A stretch of 64,000 bases of DNA from Trametes villosa (lineage: Eukaryota > Basidiomycota > Agaricomycetes > Polyporales > Polyporaceae). The stretch lies in NCBI GenBank assembly GCA_002964805.2, contig PUDQ02000001.1, positions 1,388,001-1,452,000 of the forward strand, in the 5' to 3' direction. A model generated the notes under the pieces. That model saw only the letters and a list, made by a program, of their open reading frames with translations, had not been told where the DNA came from and made no database searches. The translations under genes were made by a program, and so were the position numbers. Positions 34,697-48,268 of this stretch are shown here, piece after piece (position 1 is the first letter of the stretch; each line of letters starts with the position of its first letter).

Positions 34697-37600
34697 CTAC
34701 CAGAACCCGTCGTCCGCGTCCGCGCCCTTGCCCTTCTTGCCCTTGCTCCCCTGCGCGAGGGCCTGGCGCTGGTACATTTCCGCTATCTGCGAAGGCGCGC
34801 GTCAGCAACCATTACACCCGAAGGCGCACGATGGCTCCTACCTGCTCCGGCCCCGTTGCGTCATCTGCAGCCTTATCCTCCCGAATCCGGATGAAGCGCG
34901 GGAAACGCAGCGAGATGCCGCGCTCCTCGACCTGCATGCGGGAGCAATATCAGTGGCACTCACCCGGACAACGCAGAATGAGAGCACGCACCAAGCCCTG
35001 CGCGGCGGTATATATCGGACTGAGGCTCAAGTCCGCCGTGAGGACCTCCCAGACGATCTTCGGCTCGAGCCACACGTCCGGCTTCGCGCCGCCGACCTTC
35101 ACGTCCCCGCGCGGCGTCGACATCTCCAGCGGCTTGAGCGCCTCGTAGTGCGTCTGCAGCGCCTCGTCGCTGAACCCGGTGCCGATCTTGCAGATCGTCT
35201 GGTACTCTTCTGAATCCGCGTCGTAGCACGCGAGCAGGAACGCGCCGTAGACGTTCGTGCGCTTGCCCTTGCCGTAGTAGGCGCCCACGACGACGAGGTC
35301 GAGCGAGTCGCCCACGCCCGCGAGGTAGTCTTTCTTCAGCTGCACGAGTTTGTTAGCAGGATGGTCAGCATAGCAGGTATGGGTAGCGAACCTTGAGCCA
35401 GTTGACCGTACGCCGGCTGGGCTGGTAGTGGCTGAGCTCGCCCTCGAGCATCTTGACCATGAGGCCCTCGCAGCCGTCCTTAACGCTCTCCTCGAGGAAC
35501 GCCTGGATCTCGTCCGTCGTCTCGCAGTCGGACGACTTCGCGAATTGGAACTCGCCGTCCACGGGCTGGAAGTGTTGCTGCAGCAGCGCGCGCCGCTCTG
35601 TAAAGTCCTTCTGTAGCAGTGGCTGTTCACGTCCCAGATTCGTCAGTAATGTGAACTTAGGCGAGAAAGGTGGAGGAAGGGCGCACCTCGCCGTTGAGGT
35701 AGAGCAGGTCGAACGCGAAGAGGCACACGCGGACCTTGATGTCCTCGACCTTGACGTCCTTGCGCTTGCGCCGGCTGAGCTCCTGGAACGGCATGAGCTT
35801 GCCCGTGTCCTTGTCGATCGCCACCGCCTCCGCATCGAACACGAATGTCTCCGTACCCCCCTTGATGCACTGTCCGCCCGGCGAGGCCGGCCGTCAGCTG
35901 CCTGCTCCATGATAGCGACGGGGGCGCGGACTTACACGGGGAAGCTGTTCCATGAGATCCGGGTACTTCTTGCTCATGTCCTCGGAATTGCGGCTGAAGA
36001 CCGCGATCGAGCCGTCCTCGAGCTTGTGCACCTATCATCTCCGTGGTCAGTTTCGCATTGCCGGGACAGTTGGATGCCTGCGACGCACCTGCGCACGCTC
36101 GCCATCGTACTTGTACTCGCACGTGAACTTCTTGCCCTCGAACTTATCAAGGACTTCGCCGATCGCCTTCGTCGGCTTCGCCAACATGGGCTTGAGCGGC
36201 ACGCCCGGCGTAAGCTTGCATACTCCGATCAGCTTGTCAACTCCGACGTCCAGCAGAGCGGGGATGACGAGGTCGTAGTTAGGGAGTTCGCTGGGAAGAG
36301 CCAGTCAGAAACCACTGCGACGCACTAGAGGCGTGATTCCAATGGTACCTGTACACCTGCTTGATGATGCCTGCGGCCTCTTCCAAGCGCGTGGCGAGCT
36401 TCTCCTTGCTAGACCGCTTATTTGCTGCAACATTCAGATGAGCGCCGCGGCCATGTGGGGAGCTCCGCCCATGAGAGGAACACTTACAGCTCTCCTGCTC
36501 TGCGAGAACTGCGGCGTGCGCGAGAGCCACCAGAACCGTTCGCTCCGCGTTGCCTATCCGGAGCTTGCCCTCCAGACTGCGAATGATGTACTTCGCCTCT
36601 TGGCCCTGGCAGGCAGCTAGAAGTTTCGTAATGATGGACACCTTCTTGTTCTGGGACTGCACGGGTGTCAAAGACCAGGTGCGCACACCGGCGGCGGCTT
36701 TCAGGACATACCGAATGGCCGCTACTGAGGGCGATCTCCTTCAGGTTCTTGAACACTGTTGGAAGTGTCAGAGGTTTGGGCTTGAACAGCGTCTTCTGAC
36801 TGTTCTTGGAATTCTACACCACTTGTGAGCGGCCGTCGCATTCAGTGTAGTATTGGTGCCTACCATTGCTACCAGGCCTAGGTCGCCTTCCTTCTTCAGG
36901 TCGGCCTTGACCACTTGCAGGCTGCGACCAGTAGACTCGCTGATAGCCTTAATCAACAAGCTCTCGCCGATTCCGAGCTCGATTCCGACGTAGTCCGGAC
37001 ATAGCTGCGTGGAGGTGAGCTAACATAGAAGAATTGACACCGGATAAGACATACCCGGTTAATGCAGAGGTAGACAGCTTGAAGCAGGGATTGTGTGTCC
37101 CCCTTCGCTCTTCTCCGAATCACCAGAAGTAGGAAGGATGTGAGCAGTGCGGTCTTCTCCAGTCGTTTCGTTGTTGCCTCGATCAGGGCGAACACTTTGG
37201 CTAGTGCTGCGTACGGTACACTGACAGACCGGTGAGTCGAGGAGGGGATTCATCTGAGTGCATACGTACGGATCCCCATCTTTCCAGCCTCCTAGGAGGT
37301 CAACCTCCTTGGTCTTCGATAGAGCGGCTTCCGCGCTACCAGCGCGTCAGTTAGCTGAGCGAGATACCTGTAGAACTTGTAACCCACTTCTGGGAAGCGA
37401 CGCCTTCGTCCTCTGCTTCTAGCTCCTCGTCCGCGTCTATCTCATCCTCCCCTTCATCCGCATCTTCGGGGCTTGAAGCCACACTTGCGGCGTCCTCGTC
37501 CATAGGTTCGTCCTCAGCCACAACCTTCTGTGGCTTGGACTTCTTGCTAGATACTGCCTTGCTGTCGACATGCGCCGCAGACTCAGGTTTCGCATGCTCG

Positions 37601-38098
37601 GGCTCGGGCAGTTTGGAAGGGCCGGCTAATACCCTGCGGCGTCATTGCATGCATCGCAAACGAGGGCGGGGCTCAACTGACGTTCAGGAGAGTCTTCTGC
37701 GTCTGATTCGACCACCCGCCTTTTCTTCAGCCGCGAAGGCTTCTCTGGGGCTTGATTATCGTCAGCTCACGGGTGTATGTTAGATCCATTGACCCCACCT
37801 TCTTTGGAGGGTGACGGTGAACGCTGTACTGAACACGAGGTCACGGAGAGTTGCTGCGCGCGTACATGTTCGGCGTACCTTCGTCTACGGTTTGCTTGGG
37901 TGCCTCAGGTTTCTCCTGCTCCTGCGACTCCTCCGACTTCGCGGATCGCTTCCGCTTGCCTCCCAAGGTATCCTCCAGCTTGGCCTGGACAGGTGGGGCC
38001 CCGCCGGTCTTGCCAAAGAATTTGCCTGTTGTTCATAGTTAGGGGTAGAAGCGGCATGCATTGGATGCAAACATGCCAAGGGTTTGTTGGCGGACCAT
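34697..38098 (-). CDS. CDC9: DNA ligase I (ATP-dependent)
   Basis: Seals nicks between Okazaki fragments and in excision repair, in the nucleus. The start exon (38098-38077) and second exon (38025-37879) join across a GC-AG intron to create QQTLGKFFG, a canonical PCNA-binding PIP box (QxxLxxFF). A Lys/Glu-rich, NLS-like linker follows ([28 protein letters not shown]). The DNA-binding domain has [14 protein letters not shown] and [15 protein letters not shown]. The catalytic core has the adenylation site [12 protein letters not shown] with the nucleophilic Lys, [11 protein letters not shown], and [13 protein letters not shown]. The OB domain has [21 protein letters not shown] and [14 protein letters not shown], ending DDGFW. 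Many introns are present (I count roughly 20 exons). The product is about 850-870 residues, normal for the family. One spot (37753-37878) may hide a 3-nt exon. Confidence 0.92.
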
Positions 38099-39028
38099 GG
38101 CTGTGAGGTGGATGTGGCGGGAGAGATGGGGTGGAGGAGTGGGGCGACGCGACTGGACTCGAAGCGCGGCTTTGACGCGTACCGTGACCGTGACTCTGAG
38201 CATGAGTTACTGCACGCGTCCAGACGTGCTCTGCGGCGGCCTTGGTCTCCTAAGCCCCTCAATAGATTATGCAAGTTGCGTCTGCAGTTATGAGGGCTCG
38301 CAGAAGGGCTCAAGTGGTCAGAGAACGGTGTAGAGCAAGTGCAGGGCAAGTTGCTGAAGCCGCGCGCCGCAACATGACGCAGTAACGGATGCTAATCGGG
38401 AGAGGCGCCCATGACTGACGCGCTCCCGGAACCCGCGCCGCGCTTCGCGTCCAGCCTTCACTCTTTCGCTGCATCCACCATCGCCCCTGCAAGCAGGTTT
38501 GCTACGGCGCATAACCTTCCTCCAATATTCAATGGTTGAGCCTGGAAAGAAGCTCGTTTCACCGGACCATCATCTCAAACCTCCGGACTTCTTCACGACG
38601 CTACATCATCAGAGCCATGCGATTATGTGCTTCCGCCCCAGGGTGCACCCTTCGTGGCGGCTTCAACTCGCAGCGTACAGGACCTTGCGCGTGGTCTCGG
38701 TACAGCTTGTCTCCCTACCGCAAGATGACCTCATGTTACTGACTGTCTGCTCTCAGCTTGTACCCACCTTTCACAGCCATCCTGTCTATCAGCATCTGTC
38801 GCGCAGTCAAACTGTATCATCGGGATGTCTTCCGTGCTTCTCCCCGGGCAGATTTCCCAAGGGAACTACCGAATACGAGTTACCTGTACCGCCTACAGAT
38901 GTGCTGTCCAAGTATAAGCACAGAGCTCATCATGTCTCAGCCGAAAGCCCCCGATCCGTCTTCGCAGACCTCGTAGGACGTTCCCTCCCCACCTCCTTCT
39001 GGCTCATGCACCCTGGAGGCCCGCCAAC
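38099..39028. promoter_or_regulatory. Divergent region between DNA ligase I and the seven-TM gene
   Basis: About 930 bp. It should hold both promoters. An upstream ATG at 38932 followed by an intron (donor at the gtagga after CAGACCTC, acceptor just before 39047) could give the seven-TM protein a different N-terminus (MSQPKAPDPSSQTS). The frame fits, so the start of that gene stays open. The longer frame at 38499-39044 has no domain. Confidence 0.45.
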
Positions 39029-40837
39029 ATGCCCGACTCCTTGAGCTCTGCGGTCATCGTTCTCGAGGTAACAAAGTCCTTGGCGGTTTCTCTTCGCGAG
39101 CTCACATACCGCAGCTATGCAATATCTTGCTGTTATCCCTCCTAATGGCCACCCCAGCACCGAAACACGCCATGGTCAAGTCGCTCATGGTCGCATGTCT
39201 ACTGCGCTCGGTATTGGACGTTCTCCCGCTCCTCGCGCAAAGAGCGCGCCCAGGGGATTTTACTCCGCCTAGCAAGCTGAATGCGCAGACGACCCTAGTC
39301 AGCTTCTGCGTGAGCGACTCTATCTTGTGAGTAATTTACACCGCTCTGCGATGTCCTTCTAATGAGTGATACTCAGGTTGCGCTACGTGACCGTCGTCAA
39401 GGCTGCGTTTGCCGTCAGCTTCACCTTGGTACGGCGGTAAAACTAGCGAGCGGAGCGTTATCAGACTGACAAACGCGTCAACCTCTTCCAGCCTGCACTG
39501 TGGTTGGCCATCATTCAGATGCGCCCGAAGTGCAGTGCGGATGACTACCCGCGTCTGACAGGAAGGACGGTTCTGCTGCTGTGCATTGCACCCTTTGGTG
39601 AGTCGCATACGCGCTACACTACTCTCCTCCCGCTGATCGGTCCTAGCATGGGCACTACCCGTACTCGTTGTTCCTATTCCCTCGCTCATTCGGGGAGAGA
39701 TCGTTTCAGTATCGTTCAACATTGTGAGTGCCTAAACGTCCCGTACTCCAGTCCTCCACCTCATCAAGCCGCCCTAGAATTCGTGCTATTTCACCAACAA
39801 GGCGTTCACAATCGTGTCTCTAGTATTCACCCTAATCCCGCTCGCCATCGCCGTGATCATCTCCGGTTCCGTCATCCTGGTCATTTCGCGATGGTCAAAC
39901 GCAGCCTCCAGCCACCGCGCTGCGGTCTGCTCCAAGCGGTCTGCGCGGTTCGCCGCCCTCGTGGTTGTTACAGTCATATCTGCTTCCTTCTACACGGCGG
40001 TGTTGGCACTGTGGGTGGAAGGCCACGATGCATGGAAAAGCAAGTGGCCATTCCGCCTGAGCGTCATCTGGGAAGGTGGGTCCCCCAGTGGCGTGTTGCA
40101 TAATTTCCTACTGATCATAGATTCATCAGCAATAACGCCGATGCTCTTTTTCTTCATCTTCGCCGCGCAGGATGAGATCTATGAGACATGGCTGGGATGG
40201 TTATCCCGGATTGTCCACATTCCCAGACGGGAGGCGGGTCAATCGCAAGATATACCCGGGGCGCCACAGTATGGTACGTGTTCTTTGGGCGGTCCTGATC
40301 ACTGATACTATCAGCTACTCATACGTCCCCGCAGTGACATATGACAGCTACATCTCGCCGACGGGCCACCCGACGTACAGCAAAGTACCCCATGATATCG
40401 AGACGCCGATAACGAACGCCTCGCCGTCGTTCCCCGGAAAGATCGTTCAGCGCCCGACATCGCTGAAGATCCTCCGCTACTCACAATACAACGATCCGCG
40501 GTTCCAAGGCCTCACGCGGAGTGGCCCCGACTCCAGTGGCCTCAGCCCGCCGCCGCGGCCGCCGCTCCCGAGGACACAGACTACGGAGTCGACGCCGAAG
40601 ACGTCGCGCTTCCGGATGCCCTTCGTGCACAATCCGTCGTTGTCCGCGTTCGGCAGCCAGCCTTCGATGCACAGCCAGATGAATAGTAGCTCGATGGGAG
40701 ACTTTAGCAGCGGCGACGACGGCGGTTTCCTAGTGACGATGTCAGATAGTCAGGATAGGCTCCCACGGGAACCCCCGCGGTCGGACACGCCCATGTCTAC
40801 GAGAACCTTTGGAGGTGGGGCGGCTTCAAGGCGTTGA
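39029..40837 (+). CDS. Seven-transmembrane receptor-like protein with long cytosolic tail
   Basis: Seven exons (39029-39067, 39115-39326, 39377-39428, 39492-39597, 39647-39723, 39802-40273, 40335-40837) give 486 residues. About seven hydrophobic segments are visible, including LCNILLLSLLMATP, KAAFAVSFTLPALWLAIIQ, LCIAPFAWALPVLVVPIP, VSLVFTLIPLAIAVIISGSV, FAALVVVTVISASFYTAVLA and LLIIDSSAITPMLFFFIF. They are followed by about 180 cytosolic residues rich in Ser, Pro and Thr (PPPRPPLPRTQTTESTPK; SSMGDFSSGDDGG). The topology fits a G-protein-coupled receptor, but I see no diagnostic motif of Ste2, Ste3, Git3 or cAMP-receptor classes, so ligand and class are unknown. The phosphorylatable tail is compatible with receptor desensitisation (inference). 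Confidence 0.75.
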
Positions 40838-41257
40838 ACAATTCTCTTGGGAAGTTCCCGTACCCGTATGCATATCCTTCGCTGTATCACTATAATCGTA
40901 TCTCTGGTTCCCTTCGGTTTGCACTTCTCGCGTAATCTCGTTTTCTTGCACCACGCTTTGTATTACCCTGTACTTTAGGGCCCATATCTCCTATAGAACA
41001 TTCGTACCGCTATGGCTATAACATCCCATCTCGACGCCCATCCTTCAGTGACGTCGCGAGGAGAGCGACTTCAGACGCGCGCTTGAATACCATATTGGGC
41101 GAGGAGGAAGACTAGCGAGGGCGTCCGGCAGAGTCCGAACTGTACAGTTCATTGATGTGTGGCTTGGGCGCCCAACGGCTCTAAGCGCCCGTAGACCAGA
41201 ACCTTCAGTAGGTAGCCTATCCGCCGACCCCACCGCCTCCATCCTCAAGACCCAGCC
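40838..41257. promoter_or_regulatory. Intergenic, promoter of the uS17 gene
   Basis: 420 bp between two plus-strand genes, holding the 3' end of the seven-TM transcript and the ribosomal-protein promoter. The final part before the ATG is C-rich (gccgaccccaccgcctccat). Nothing else is visible. Confidence 0.5.
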
Positions 41258-41965
41258 ATGGCCGAACAGGTAAGATCGCACGCGTTTGCTACGAAGGCAT
41301 GCTCGTTGACCCCGTTATGCTGCCAGATCGAAAAGGCTTTCCAGAAGCAGCACATCTTCCAAAACGCGAAGGCTCGCGGTATGTTCTCGCACCGAAGGCG
41401 GATCACTCGCGATTGGTGGCAGGATGCTCATGGCGGGATGGTTTTCAGGTGGCAAGAAGGTCGCCACTAAGGAGAAGCGGTGGTACAAGGATGTCGGCCT
41501 TGGCTTCAAGACCCCGTCTGAGGCAATCCAGGGAACTTACATTGGTGCGTTACTTTGAACCTGCGATGTTTTACGGCAGAAGCCAACGTCCGCTACAGAC
41601 AAGAAGTGCCCCTTCACCGGCAACGTCTCCATCCGTGGTCGCATCCTGACCGGCCGTGTCGTCTCGACGAAGATGACCCGCACGATCATCATCCGCCGCG
41701 ACTACCTCCACTACATCCCCAAGTACAGTGCGTGCCACCGCCCGCGCTATCCCCGTGGTCCGTGCATTGACGGTTGCGCCCTATCACAGACCGTTACGAG
41801 AAGCGCCACAAGAACCTTGCGGCGCACGTATCACCAGCCTTCCGTGTCGAGGTCGGCGACGTGGTCACTGTTGGACAGTGCCGGCCGCTGTCGAAGACGG
41901 TGCGGTTCAACGTGCTGCGGGTGGCGAAGAACAAGGCGGCTGCGAAGTCGTTCGGGAAGTTCTGA
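41258..41965 (+). CDS. RPS11: 40S ribosomal protein S11 (uS17)
   Basis: Structural protein of the small cytosolic ribosomal subunit. Five exons (41258-41269, 41327-41378, 41449-41544, 41599-41727, 41790-41965) give 154 residues, the normal eukaryotic length. Seen: [57 protein letters not shown], the uS17 core [20 protein letters not shown], and [20 protein letters not shown]. It ends KSFGKF. The very short first coding exon of four codons before an intron is common in fungal ribosomal-protein genes. Confidence 0.98.
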
Positions 41966-42513
41966 GCACTCGGCGGGGGACGTAGTAGGATATGGTATTA
42001 TTGCTTTCTCATGTGCTATGACTGCATCAAAATGACACTGCACCCATGCGACACGACACTCCTTCGGTCTGCACGAGCATAATACAATTGCGATTGTTGT
42101 ACTGTATTGACCTGCGTGATGAGCGAGAGAGGGATGGAGTGCGCCAAGGGAGAGATGGAGCGGGGGCGGGGAATGATAAGAGGCGCCGGAGCGGTGCAGC
42201 ACTGAGCAAACAAGTACCCAAACAAGGCTCTGGGCCCTGGGCGCTGTCGCCTCCGCCTCCGTCCAGTCTCGCAGCCCTCTCTCTGCCGTCCACCACCCCG
42301 TCGGTCTCGTCCCCGCCGCCCTCCTCACCCCCGCTTCTGTACCAGTATCTCACGTTTTCACGACGACCACATACCCCGTTTCTTCCCACCGCACTCCTCA
42401 CTTCCGTCAAGCTGGCGCCAACACTCCTCTCGGTGATCACCTCACGGCTCTCGAGGACCAGGTCGCAGTCTCCCCAGCCCGGCTCTCCATCCGCAGCGTC
42501 CCAGGCTCTTCCT
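41966..42513. promoter_or_regulatory. Intergenic, 5' region of the PPZ gene
   Basis: About 550 bp. The second half is CT-rich (42240-42513), a probable promoter and leader. It is open in frame with the phosphatase back to an ATG at 42046, but that extension is Pro/Ser/Arg noise and would bury the myristoylation signal at 42514. Confidence 0.55.
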
Positions 42514-44191
42514 ATGGGCCAGCAGCAGTCGTCCAAAAAGTCCAAGAAGAACGGCAAAGACAAGGAGAAGGACAAGGATGCCAACAGCGACGCCGTGACT
42601 CCTGATGCCCAGTCCGGCGACGCCAACGACTCCACGTCCCAAGGCAGCCTCTCGCGCGCGACGGCCTCCACCGATTCCGCCGCACATGCAAACGGACATG
42701 ACGCGGCAGCAGCGGGCCACGGCACGCCCGCCATGACTATCACGAATCCCGAGGGCAACGTCGTTCCGAACGGCAATGGTGCGCACGCTCCCGGCTCGCC
42801 CCCCTCCGCACCCACCGACGCCCTCGCCGGGTCCTTACCCAACGCCTCCTCACCCGCGTCCTCGCCTGCAGCGCACGGCAAGCCGGCGCCCCTAGACATC
42901 CCCGTCACACACACCATCCTCTCCACCTCGCCCGGCTACCCCACGCCCGGGTCCACCAACAGCTTCTCGCTCTCCGACCCCTCGAGCGTCGGCGCACGTG
43001 GCGTCAAGGAAGGGGTCAAGCAGCTCGACATCGATGACATGATCCAGCGGCTGCTCGACGTCGGGTACACGGGCAAAGTGAGCAAGTCGCTCTGTCTCAA
43101 GAACGCGGAGATTGTCGCCATCTGCCAGGCTGCGCGCGAGGTCTTCCTCAGCCAGCCCACGCTTATCGAGCTCTCCCCACCGGTCAAGATTGTCGGTGAC
43201 GTGCATGGGCAGTACTCGGACCTCATCCGGCTGTTCGAGATGTGTGGCTTCCCGCCTGCGGCGAACTACCTCTTCCTGGGCGATTACGTGGACCGAGGGA
43301 AGCAGAGCCTCGAGACCATCCTGCTCCTCCTCTGCTACAAGATCAAGTACCCCGAGAACTTCTTCCTGCTCCGGGGCAACCACGAGTGCGCCAACGTCAC
43401 GCGAGGTATGTTCGGCGTTTTGGCGGCGTGAGTAATCGGCCAATTGACGCGCCCAGTGTACGGCTTCTACGACGAATGCAAACGCAGGTGTAACCTGAAG
43501 ACGTGGAAGACGTTCATCGACGTCTTCAACTGCCTGCCCATTGCGGCCATCGTCGCGTCGAAGATCTTCTGCGTGCACGGCGGGCTCTCACCCTCGCTAC
43601 ACTCCATGGAGGAGATCAAGCGGATACAGCGACCAACGGACGTCCCCGACTACGGTCTGTTGAACGACCTGCTCTGGTCAGATCCCTCCGACACGGCAGT
43701 GGACTGGGAAGACAACGAGCGCGGGGTCAGCTATTGTTTCGGGAAGGCGGTCATCAACGACTTCCTCGTCCGGTACGATATGGACCTCATCTGCCGAGCA
43801 CATATGGTGGTCGAAGATGGGTACGAATTCTGGAACGACCGCACGCTGGTCACGGTGTTTAGTGCACCGAATTATTGCGGAGGTGCGCTATTCTCGTCGT
43901 CGCCTTCTGTGATAGAAGCTCATTGTGGTTGTAGAATTCGACAATTACGGCGCGTGCATGAGGTTTGACCCGTCGTAGCTTCTAGGTTGGTATTGTCGCT
44001 CACGATGTTCACAGCGTGTCCGAAGAGCTATTGTGTGCCTTCGAGCTGCTGAAGCCCCTAGACGGCCCGGCTTTGCGAAAAGAGATGACGAAGGCAAAGC
44101 GGAAGAGGTGCGTTCTGCGTCAATGGCTAGCGTGGCTTGGCCCTGACCATGCTTCCGCTGCTTTCCTAGCATGATGGCCACTACGACTTAA
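42514..44191 (+). CDS. PPZ1: Serine/threonine protein phosphatase PPZ (PP1-like)
   Basis: PP1-related phosphatase of fungi that controls cation homeostasis, cell wall integrity and cell cycle. Five exons (42514-43405, 43457-43882, 43935-43962, 44015-44107, 44170-44191) give 486 residues. It starts [15 protein letters not shown]: Gly2 in an N-myristoylation context plus a basic patch suggests membrane attachment. About 160 Ser/Ala/Pro-rich residues follow, then the catalytic domain with [38 protein letters not shown] and [11 protein letters not shown], holding the usual metal ligands and catalytic His. The N-terminal extension distinguishes PPZ from plain PP1. The protein ends SMMATTT after a very short last exon. 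Confidence 0.95.
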
Positions 44192-44966
44192 GCCTCGTCA
44201 CGACATACCGATCCCTGGAAGAGTGTATAGGAGTATAATTGCTTTTGGAGGTTGAGACGCGGATGCTTTTCCGCCGTCTATCGCGAAGGCTCGCCGCCTT
44301 CCTCAGGGCACGGCCCGCCACCGGGGCGCCCAGCGTCGCCCGCAGCGGCCCCTGGAGAGGGAAGGCGGGACGATCGTCCACCGCGTAGCCATTCGCCATT
44401 CGCCCCGGCCCGACTAACTTAAACTATCTTTCTCATGATGTCTCTCCCTCTCTCTCTCTCTTTCCGTGCTGCTGGCAATTCTCTGGGATTACGGACTGTC
44501 ATTGTGTACACGCTGCTCTTGCATCATTCCATAGTTACGTTCCCGCCGCTGCTAGTACGTACGCGCTCGCCCGCCATTCGTTCCCCCTCTCCGTCCGTTT
44601 CGCCCGCCCGTTCGCCCCCCGTTACCCTCCGCCTGTGCTATAGTCATGATATCTCACTTGCCCAAAATCCGCATCGATTTCTCAAACGGGGCTTCGTCCG
44701 AGGCCCCCGAGGCTCCTCGCAGACGTCGCAAGTTCGATCTCGAGCTCGGATTCGCCCACTCAATGCACACCGAGGAGTATCCGTTCGAAGTTTCATTTCA
44801 CAAGAGTTGTACATTGCAGGTGCTAGGGCCGCACCGTACATCCGTTCTACCGTTCTATTCGTAACATTCCAAAACTCGTGAAGCCGTGACGATGTGTTCC
44901 ATGATCCGGGGTATAACCTGTGTTCATGCCCGCGCCGGGGCATGAGGTGCCGAAGACGGTGCCGTC
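44192..44966. other. Intergenic region with a CT-rich tract
   Basis: About 775 bp between PPZ and the subtilase (convergent). A CT-rich run (ctctccctctctctctctct, near 44442) and pyrimidine-rich sequence to 44640 look like a leader. The frame that follows (44646-44864 plus, 72 codons) shows no domain. I cannot support a gene. Confidence 0.4.
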
Positions 44967-46870
<1,904 letters not shown>

Positions 46871-48268
46871 GGCGGGCGGGAGGAGTAGTGCGGGAGGACT
46901 GCGGGACAGAGCACTGGAGCACTGGGGCTACCCCTGCACTTTCGACTTGTCTTTTATACCGCCAGCACGCCCTGTCCGGATTTGGCTGGCGTAGTGGTTG
47001 GCGAGCGCACCCGCAGGTGGCGAGGCGTGCATCGGTCGTGCACACTGCGGCAGGACGCCATCGCGCGCAGGGCAGGTATGTCGTGACCTCGCCGCCCGAT
47101 AACGCCTCAGCGAGCGATGCATCGTCGAGCATATGCCTCTGCGCTGGGCTGTCCCCGGCCAGGCAGGAGAAGCACCACGGCGGGTCCGTCCAGATGGCGA
47201 CACCCCCCTCGCGAAGGGCGTTGCGTCCATCAAGAACGTCGTCGCTTCTGATAAGCCCGGTCCAGTTGATTTCCATATCGAGGGCAGAGCACGGCTGCTC
47301 CCTTGTGGATGGTGAAAGTGCCTTCTTGGCTCTTCATTCGGTGCAGTCGTGGGGCCGCAGGAACATCGCCGTGGAATGACCGGCGGCTGGACAAACTATC
47401 GGGATTTGTTGTCGCGCGTGCTTCTGTTCCCGCCAGGCCCGGGCGAAGGCGTATTGTCTAGTCCACGTACCGTCGGCAGCAGCGGATCAATGACACAACG
47501 GAACCGTCAGAGGGACAGAGGAATGGGTGCTAAACTGCGTGGAGTTGCTTACTGGTACTAACTACTGTTGCATTGTGCGTTGCGCGGGCGTCCTTGATTG
47601 GCTGTGCGCTTCTTGACCGTATTGCTATACTGCTAGCAACATCCGTCAGCGGCCAGTCAGTGGCAATTACATCCCGTATGCTACACATCCCGAGTCAGTA
47701 AGACGACAGCTAGACCGGAATGGCGTTGGAAATCGCCTAGACCACAAGCAGATGTTCTCGATGTTGGCCGAAGAATGAACTATCGCGAGTATGCAAGCAT
47801 GTGGTTTGTTCTGCTTCTGAAGGGCTTGGCGATATGTTGAATGCTAGTGAACGCGTGCACTCGATGATATCCAGTAAGATAGAACCCACCAGAGTAACGC
47901 CAAGCAGGGACGGGGGCATCACAGTACCACGCAGAGAGCTGTGTGCAATTGACGGTCCAACTCAATGCATTATGTCGTCATGCGGCCACGTGCCGACAAG
48001 CCGGTTGAGCTGGTTGGCCAACTTTGTAGCAGAAGCACCGGCTGTTAGTCTGGAGATCGAGCTCCTCCGAGCGCATGTAGTGGCGTAGGTTTGGCACAGA
48101 CGTGGCCGTCTAGTTGCCTGCGGTATATCCTACTATGCCACCTTCTAGGAATCCAGACGCAGCTTCTTTAATTTACACTAGACGGAAACGTTAGTCGAGG
48201 CTCCTTGAGAAGACGGTATGTTCTCACAGACACAACATGTACACGCCTAGCCATCACCCGCCCATGCG
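46871..48268. other. Intergenic region between subtilase and transporter
   Basis: About 1.4 kb. The first part should hold the subtilase promoter: a tttatacc box (cttttataccgcca, near 46951) lies about 85 bp upstream of its start, read on the plus strand as given. No convincing coding frame is present; frames such as 46888-47379 plus have no domain. Confidence 0.45.

Noticed and set aside
42046..42513. N-terminal extension of PPZ from an ATG at 42046
   Set aside because: The sequence is a CT-rich leader read as protein, and it would mask the MGQQQS myristoylation start.
44646..44864. 72-codon plus-strand frame after a CT-rich tract
   Set aside because: A plausible leader precedes it, but there is no domain, no partner exon and no family I know; too little to call a gene.
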